Made by a program: the position numbers and the translations under genes
Notes under the pieces: model-generated
Seen by the model: the letters and a program-made list of their open reading frames with translations, nothing else
Database searches by the model: none
What the model was told of the DNA's origin: nothing
Shown here: one piece after another, positions 59,091-64,000 of the stretch
Layout: each line of letters begins with the position of its first letter
How positions within the stretch are numbered: position 1 is the first letter of the stretch
Assembly: GCF_000204055.1 (NCBI RefSeq)
Contig: NW_006768781.1
Coordinates: 275,246-339,245 of the forward strand
Reading direction: 5' to 3'
Length of the DNA: 64,000 bases
Origin: Melampsora larici-populina 98AG31
Lineage: Eukaryota; Basidiomycota; Pucciniomycetes; Pucciniales; Melampsoraceae

Positions 59091-60254
59091 TTAAGGTTTG
59101 CTACCGCGTTGGAGAGTGTTGTCCTTGATCCACTCGGCTGGTGGATGGTCTAATAGGGGATTATGAACCCATGTCGTCGTGGACAGGTCATGTGAAGTCT
59201 CGAAGCAAGGTATAACATCCTCTGAGATCTCTAGCGCGTGTTTGGCCGATTCCCATTCGCGGTCGTTCCAATTCCTTTGGTAGAGAGTGTGACAGGATGA
59301 TGTCCAACGACCCAGAGCTTTGATCTTCTCTGTGCGTACCCCTGCTCTCGTTAGAAGTGTTGCTCCCCCGATCCGGAAAGAGTGGCCAGTCATCCTGGAT
59401 TTCTGCCCCCAGGCTTTCATCATAACGTCTAGCATTTTCTTCCGAGTGATGCCCGATAAGCCGTTAGGTTTGTGAGTCAAAAACAGCCTCTGATCCTTCT
59501 CCCATAGGAAGGACTCTGTCAGTTGTTGGAGGGCTGCTACGGGGCATAAGACTCCACGTGTCTCGCGAAGAACTAGTTGCTGAGTTTCACCCGGTTTGGC
59601 GGTCTTTGTTTCCCGTAATGCTATCACGGCGATCTTCGTCCCTTTTGACTCGTGGAAAGATATTTCGCATCTAAGGATTGCGGTTAGATCGTATTTGTTG
59701 TATGCTTCCTCTTTACAAACAAGCTCTCCTAGGCGTGCTAGCCCCCAATAGGCTGTGAGGGCGAGTGCGGTCAACCCGACAGGGTCGGCTTCGTGCTCTG
59801 CTATGCTCCCCACTAAGATTACTAGGGCCTTCGGAGTTACTGGTTCTCTCTCAAGCTTCGTGAAGGGAACTTTTGCTTCTAGTCTTTCCGATGCTCGTAT
59901 TATTGATTTCAGGCGAGTGAGTTGGATGTCGGGAAAGTAGTACCCGTGAAAGGCATGCCACGTCCGTAAGGCGGTAAGGTACTTCCTGATCGTGGTCACT
60001 CTGACTGGCTTGTTTGTGGCCTTCTTGTCTTCGTTCTCTCCTGCCCACACTATAAAGTTCTCCACTACCTCTACCGTGGCCGGAAAGGTTACTAGCTTCT
60101 TCTCTTTTGTAAACCGTTTGAACTTTTTGACTCCGGAGGCATATGACTTGAGGGTTGATCTGTTCCATGCTGCTCTCAGCATATGACACTGTGCCGTGTT
60201 CAGTCGAAGAGGAACGTTATCATCGATTCGTAAGAAGGTAGAGATATCTTTCAT
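59091..60254 (-). CDS. Tyrosine recombinase (YR) of DIRS-like element 2
   Basis: Intact 387-codon frame. The N-terminal core-binding part has RSTLKSYASGVKKFKRF (about residues 32-48). Catalytic residues of the tyrosine recombinase family are visible: Arg174 in YWGLARLGEL, a likely Lys219 in RETKTAK, His291 and Arg294 in GHSFRIGGATLL, Trp317 in LGRW, and Tyr325 in CHTLYQRNW. These would cut and rejoin DNA through a 3'-phosphotyrosine. Start is the first Met of the frame; 730 bp separate it from the RT stop, so an upstream exon is possible. It lacks nonsense changes, unlike its neighbours. A solo Crypton is less likely given the adjacent RT. Confidence 0.9.
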   Translation of the reverse strand: MKDISTFLRIDDNVPLRLNTAQCHMLRAAWNRSTLKSYASGVKKFKRFTKEKKLVTFPATVEVVENFIVWAGENEDKKATNKPVRVTTIRKYLTALRTWHAFHGYYFPDIQLTRLKSIIRASERLEAKVPFTKLEREPVTPKALVILVGSIAEHEADPVGLTALALTAYWGLARLGELVCKEEAYNKYDLTAILRCEISFHESKGTKIAVIALRETKTAKPGETQQLVLRETRGVLCPVAALQQLTESFLWEKDQRLFLTHKPNGLSGITRKKMLDVMMKAWGQKSRMTGHSFRIGGATLLTRAGVRTEKIKALGRWTSSCHTLYQRNWNDREWESAKHALEISEDVIPCFETSHDLSTTTWVHNPLLDHPPAEWIKDNTLQRGSKP

Positions 60255-60983
60255 GTTTCTGTGTCGTCAAGTCGCGACCAATATTGGTATGTGGATTCTG
60301 GGTATCGGTCGTGTCTGTTAAAACCGCAATTATATCGCTTTGTTCGTCACTGTTACTCGACTCATTCACGCGCTGTGTTCCTTATTACTCACTCGATGGA
60401 TATCTTATGCGGCCAACAAGTGTTGTAGAGAGTGTAAACTCGATCAAAATGGATTTCTGCGACAGTTCCGGACAGTTCTGGTTGGAGGGTTGACAAAGGT
60501 GTGGTTGGGCGTTAATTGGTTGAAGAGAAGAAAGTTAAGTTGGTTGATGAGGGTACAGGTGATAATTTGTTATATGGTCTAACCGAAAAGGTCAAGTGGA
60601 ATGATGAGAGGTTAAAGTTAAGTGGGATGATGAGATGCTGGGTGAAATTTAAACATGGATCTGGGAGTGAGAAGTTGCAACATCAAGATCGTTTACAACA
60701 GAATAGTCACATCTAGCACCTACTTCGTCTCTTTTCTTGGTGGGAAACTTCTACCATCTTGAGCTGCGAATCAAGCGTCGCATTTGGAGTACTCCTGACC
60801 CGTCTGGTTAGTTCCCACTCCTGTCTGACAATTGGCTCAATTAGTCTTGATGCAATCATTTTTGGCTTCTGCTACCACTTGACCTGCAAAACTTACTATG
60901 CCTTTTTCTTCTACCTGATCGAGCGTCACGTCTTCCAACCACGTCTTTAAGTCATCCGGGACTTCAATATGCACCTGCCTGAA

Positions 60984-62651
60984 CTACTCCTTTGACGAGG
61001 GTATGCCGCGAGATAACTTGTCTGCCGTGTTATCCACTGACGTCACCCTTCTCTGCTCTAACTGGACGTCGTATTGGAATAGGAGCTCGGAAATTTCCTT
61101 CCACTCTTTGTTCACCCAATAATCCCTCGATCTTTCTTTCCGCAGAACACCTTCAGTAGTCGTATTGTCGGTCAGCACTAGCAATCGCTCTTCTTTTATA
61201 TCTTTTAATTTCTTTACCATGATTAGTCCTAGGCGGACTGCTACGGTTTCCAACCATGCAATTCCCCTCCTTGGCCTATTGGGAGGATTTTCCCATCCTG
61301 TCTTCAGTTTGAACTGACCCCAGTTCTTCCCTATTATCACGCCTATACCAAACGTCGTCGAGGCGTCGCCTACCCAGCCAATATTGTTGATTGGTCTGGT
61401 TTTCAGAAGGTGTCTACGAGGGATTTTCTTTAGCGCATCTCTCCACACATTCATGTCCTCTCGAACTGCTATTGGCATTTTCCTTTTGGCTGCTACGTTC
61501 ATCCACTCTGCTAGCCATCGATAGTTGTTTGATAGGTAGCATCTCATGTGTGGAGCAATGTAAGCTACATGATTGAGTCGGCCATTCATCTTTTGAACTT
61601 CCTTATGTGTATAATCTACTTTCTTCAAGAATGATTCTAATTGTTCTGTTCTTTGTTCTAATTTTCCTTTCGGTAGTTCCACGGTCCTGTTTTTCGTATT
61701 CCATAGAAAACCTATATACTTTTGTTGTTCACTGAAATGTGAGAATTTCGTTTCATTTGTTTTAACTCCTAAGCTAGAGCTATATTTGACTATCTCGTCC
61801 ATGTGCACCATTGAATCTGATCTCTTTATGAGCAGATTATCATCTACCCATCTGAATGCTTCTTCTAGTTTAAATTCTTCTTTTATTAAATCCTTCCACG
61901 CGTCTGCTGGACCTCCAAAGCTTCCACATCCTGCTACTCCTCCAAAGGAAATAAATAAATCTATGTACATCTTCTCTTCAAAATCCATAATTAATAGGTA
62001 TGGCCATTGATCCGGCCTTGTCGGAATCTGTCTATATGCTTTCAGCCAGTCGAATAATGCTATTAGTAGCTCGTCTTCTGAATTTGCAATGAAAGAATAT
62101 ACTCTTGAAAAGTTATCCCATGTTGTCTTGAATTCGTCCTGGTTCACATAGGAGTTTACGCTAGGTATCATTGGATCGTCTTTTGGGAATGATAGATCAT
62201 TTATCGGCCTAAATGATCCATCGCCGTTTATTACGGCTCCCATTGGACTTGATCGAAAGAATTTAAAGTGCTTTGCTACCTCTTCTTTCGTGAAAGGACC
62301 TATCATCCTACCTGCCAATACTTCCTCTTCTATGCTTTTTTTGATCTTGTCTCTCGCTAGCTGAGCTGATTTGTGGTTTGGTGGACAATAATATTTCATT
62401 CCACCAATTGCGTGGTGTGGAATTCCTTGGTCGAAACCATTTCAGAATCCGTCTAGTACAAAATCATAAAATGGTAGTAAGCTATATTTCTTTAGCTCTT
62501 CTTCCCATTTCTCTATCACCATGCTACATTTTGCTTTAGTAGGCCAAGATATTTTCACTCCTGCTCGTTCTTTTGGCTTCTCCTTCTCTCTTTCTTTTAT
62601 TTCAGTTCTTTCATTGTCCGTGTAATTCCTATTACGAAGCAGATTTGACAT
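60984..62651 (-). pseudogene. RT-RNase H of DIRS-like element 2 (one internal stop)
   Basis: From Met 62651 with TGA at 62442-62444, then open for 471 codons to TAG 60984. RT blocks: MIGPFTKEEV, SPMGAVINGDGSFRPINDLS, LLIALFDWLKAYRQIP, SFGGVAGCGSFGGPADAW, and FRWVDDNLLIK (WVDD active site). RNase H: GIAWLETVAVRLGLI, LLVLTDNTTTEGVL, and NTADKLSRG. Reading past the TAG gives further plausible protein (HIEVPDDLKTWLEDVTLD), so the TAG may also be a C-to-T change (CAG). Shared architecture with element 1. Confidence 0.85.
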
Positions 62652-62858
62652 AAGAATTCATTTCAAGCTTCATGGGTACAAGATAATTAAAAGGAGTGTC
62701 TTGAAATTTCTAAAGCTTAAAGGCGTTACAATTGGAATTATGAAATTAAGTTAAACAAGGAGTGACTTTGAAATAAAAGTTGATGTAGTGAAATAATTTG
62801 GTATAGCTTAACGAGCGTGGTGGTAATTGAAATCTGAAACAGGCTCTCGGTTTTACAC

Positions 62859-64000
62859 TCACGTCTCATTCTGTACCTGTCTTCCCACACCTCTGCCTAC
62901 TCCTCCTCTCGTACCTCTCCAGGTACCTCTTGCTCCTCTTCCTTGGTAATTGTTGTAATTGTTTGGCTGTGTATTGTTGTTTGTAGCGACGTTTGGGATC
63001 GAGGTCAGGCCGACGTTCACCGGTGCTTGGTTTGAGTTTGATTGTCCTTGACTAGGGAAGCCCATGTGGATTGTCGGTAGTTGATTCTGATGAAACGGGA
63101 CGTTGTGGCTAAAGTTTGGTCCCCTGTTGTACTGGTTGAATCCTGGTCTTGCTCCGTATGAGAAATTTCTGTTTGGGCGTGGACCTCTTCTTTTCCTATG
63201 AAAGTCATTGTTGAAATCTCTGGAGCCAGATGCTGTCAGTTGGTTCTCGGTTGCCGAATTGTGATTTCTACAATATGTATCTTTTTAGGCTTCTTTCTTC
63301 TTCTAACGTTAAGAATCCTTCTCTACTCACAATGCTAAATCAGTCTCGGGGTGTCTCCATTCTAGTTTACCTCCCTTCGCGTAAGGGTTCGTTTCACCTC
63401 CGTTCGCCTCTCCAAAGTTCAATGACTTGTCTTTGGCTTTGTCTTCGTATTTCTTCATGAATGTACCGATATCTTTTATCGGCTCTTTGTTTAATCTTTC
63501 TATAAAGATGTGTTGTCTGCACAGTATGTCGTAACGCAGTGCTGTCATCCAACACTCTGTCGCTCTCCTGTTATCCGTCTTCCTGTCAGTCATTGTCTTT
63601 TCTCTATTTTGTAAGTGGTCAGATTTACTCACTTGACTTGCTTTACGTTTTTGATGTGGAAGTTGAGTCTTTCTGCTACTTCTTTCTGCTTATGTTGGAT
63701 CAAGTAACGCTTGAAGAGGCTGATGTTCTCTGTCCACTCTCCGTAAGTCATTTTGAACTCGGATGGTGCCTCTAAACCTTTGTTTTTTGAAGTTTTCGAC
63801 GATGACAAATGATGTTGTCTTTTGTATTCTTCCTTGTCTGCTAGCGCGAAACTTTGATCGAATACTGTCAAGGGGATGGATGACTCTAACTTTTTCATTT
63901 GTTTCCTCCAAAATGGCTGTAGTTGGATCTAGTCTGACTTTGGAATTACGCCGATGTTCACTTGTATTCCATTCTTCTTGCTTCGTTTCTTTTTCTCAGT
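62859..64000 (-). pseudogene. Gag-like protein of DIRS-like element 2, spliced, 5' partial
   Basis: The minus-strand frame runs in from the right edge. Visible parts: a helical core (PFWRKQMKKLESSIPLTVFD, NISLFKRYLIQHKQKEVAER), an exon with RRATECWMTALRYDILCRQH, and an Asn/Gly/Arg-rich tail (ARGTWRGTRGGVGRGVGRQ), a likely nucleic-acid-binding RG region. Introns near 63634-63575 and 63330-63222 have GTGAGT donors and in-phase acceptors. A TAG at 63929-63931 interrupts the upstream frame and fits CAG-to-TAG. Homologous to the element 1 gag core. Confidence 0.7.

Larger units (their letters stand above)
59091..64000 (-). mobile_element. DIRS/Ngaro-like retrotransposon 2, with tyrosine recombinase (partial)
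   Basis: Minus-strand order gag (from beyond 64000 to 62859), RT-RNase H (62651-60984), tyrosine recombinase (60254-59091), the order known for DIRS/Ngaro elements. Such elements make DNA copies by reverse transcription and insert them by recombinase instead of integrase. No LTRs or target duplication are seen, as expected. A methyltransferase domain is not evident. The 5' end is outside the window. Confidence 0.85.

Noticed and set aside
14501..62651. TGA as a reassigned sense codon (Arg) in the elements
   Set aside because: Host genes in the window end in TGA with no continuation (for example 5538 and 36269), and some element breaks are TAG/TAA or splice-site changes; mutation explains all.
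1..64000. CRISPR array or bacterial operon
   Set aside because: Spliceosomal introns and eukaryotic elements throughout; tandem repeats here lack unique equal-length spacers.

Overview
This is an AT-rich, transposon-dense eukaryotic window with small spliceosomal introns (about 70-110 bp, GT...AG). The gene types fit a filamentous basidiomycete, most likely a rust fungus (Pucciniales). That placement is inference from: several small secreted cysteine-rich proteins, a She3-like coiled-coil protein, a PQ-loop protein, and a mix of Ty1/copia, DIRS/Ngaro-like, Tad-like LINE, hAT and many non-autonomous DNA elements. No marker gene fixes the species.

Layout. 0.6-5.5 kb holds two host genes: a six-exon PQ-loop membrane protein gene (minus) and a three-exon coiled-coil gene (plus). 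7.2-7.9 kb has a five-exon small secreted Cys-rich gene (minus). 8.9-24.6 kb is a transposon block: LINE 3' fragment, two related small TIR elements (TSD AAT), a CACTA-like element, a hAT remnant carrying a 102-bp MITE, a complete 4.1-kb hAT element, and a complete copia element with a 764-bp DNA element inserted in its RNase H. 25.7-27.1 kb is a four-exon gene of unknown function. 27.2-36 kb is repeat-rich and gene-poor, with one decayed multi-exon gene. 36.3-37.3 kb is a five-exon secreted-protein gene (minus). 37.8-46.9 kb is a string of MITEs, minisatellites and three large non-autonomous elements, including a fold-back element built from TGTAGGCGC motifs. 47.1-50.8 kb is a DIRS-like element without a visible recombinase. 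52.4-57.2 kb is a small secretome island with three predicted secreted proteins. 59.1 kb to the window end is a second DIRS-like element with tyrosine recombinase, RT-RNase H and spliced gag, running off the right edge.

Common threads. Most host genes were recovered by joining exons by eye; phases and lengths close in every six-, five-, four- and three-exon model given, but none is confirmed by transcripts. The larger transposon reading frames are broken mostly by in-frame TGA where CGA is expected, with a few TAG/TAA fitting CAG/CAA, so C-to-T change in coding DNA is the dominant form of decay. Host genes in the window lack such breaks.
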